Below, piece by piece: positions 5,309 to 5,358 of a DNA stretch of 5,358 bases; position 1 is the stretch's first letter; every line of letters begins with the position of its first letter. Under the pieces are notes generated by a model, which was not told the origin of the DNA, made no database searches, and was given only the letters and a program-made list of their open reading frames with translations. Origin of the DNA: Chloroflexota bacterium (GTDB lineage Bacteria; Chloroflexota; Anaerolineae; Promineifilales; Promineifilaceae); NCBI GenBank assembly GCA_024223125.1, contig JAAEOP010001178.1:1-5358 (forward strand). The letters run 5' to 3'. The position numbers and the translations under genes were made by a program.

Positions 5309-5357
5309 TAATTGGGTAATTGAGTAATCGGACAATTATCCAATTACCCAATTACCA
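5309..5357. repeat. Six 8-bp repeat units forming a 14-bp inverted repeat
   Basis: Starting 25 bp after the upstream gene's stop, octamers run without interruption: aattgggt, aattgagt, aatcggac, aattatcc, aattaccc and aattacca (5310-5357). The first units end in GGT/AGT and the later ones in CCC/CCA. As a result 5309-5322 is the exact reverse complement of 5341-5354, with an 18-nt loop. A stem could serve as a transcript end, but no T-run follows within the window. The array touches the window edge and may continue. Confidence 0.7.
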
Positions 5358-5358
5358 A

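Overview
The window looks like a piece of accessory chromosome from a Chloroflexota-type bacterium (Anaerolineae/Ardenticatenia-like). This is an inference from gene style, not from a marker gene. The clues are a giant WD40 protein with a bacterial-type C-terminal motif, a nidogen-like plus FG-GAP exported protein, Uma2 and DUF1684 family debris, and short intergenic microrepeats. The palindromic octamer ACGGCCGT is also strikingly overused, with 13 exact copies in about 5.4 kb. No tRNA, rRNA, CRISPR array, transposase or integrase is visible.

Layout. Bases 1-162 hold a run of degenerate 8-bp repeats and a C-terminally and N-terminally broken Uma2-family nuclease fragment (+ strand). Bases 198-3398 (- strand) hold one 1066-residue protein: an N-terminal TIR domain with the catalytic-type glutamate, a linker, one transmembrane helix, a heptad-rich coiled coil, fifteen WD40 repeats and a short conserved C-terminal tail with two cysteines. 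Bases 3399-3593 hold no gene but are packed with complementary segments that could fold into several hairpins. Bases 3594-3932 (- strand) are a decayed DUF1684-family gene, with a good ribosome binding site, an in-frame stop after 26 codons, and a 33-bp palindrome in its 3' part. Bases 3983-5284 (+ strand) encode a 433-residue membrane-anchored or secreted protein with a nidogen-like beta-sandwich and FG-GAP-like repeats. Its start codon sits exactly where a leaderless transcript would begin. The window ends in six 8-bp repeat units arranged as an inverted repeat.

The main interest is the TIR protein. Its order of parts, with a basic patch just before the membrane helix, predicts the TIR domain in the cytoplasm and the coiled coil plus WD40 propellers outside the cell. 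That would make it a single-chain surface sensor with a cytoplasmic TIR effector, similar in topology to an animal Toll-like receptor but with the chain order reversed and WD40 blades in place of leucine-rich repeats. It has no nucleotide-binding STAND module. Its neighbours do not form an obvious operon with it: one flank is a nuclease fragment, the other a dead gene, and the next intact gene is divergent. The protein therefore probably works as a one-gene system. A defence or cell-suicide role is an inference from the TIR family and is not shown by the sequence.
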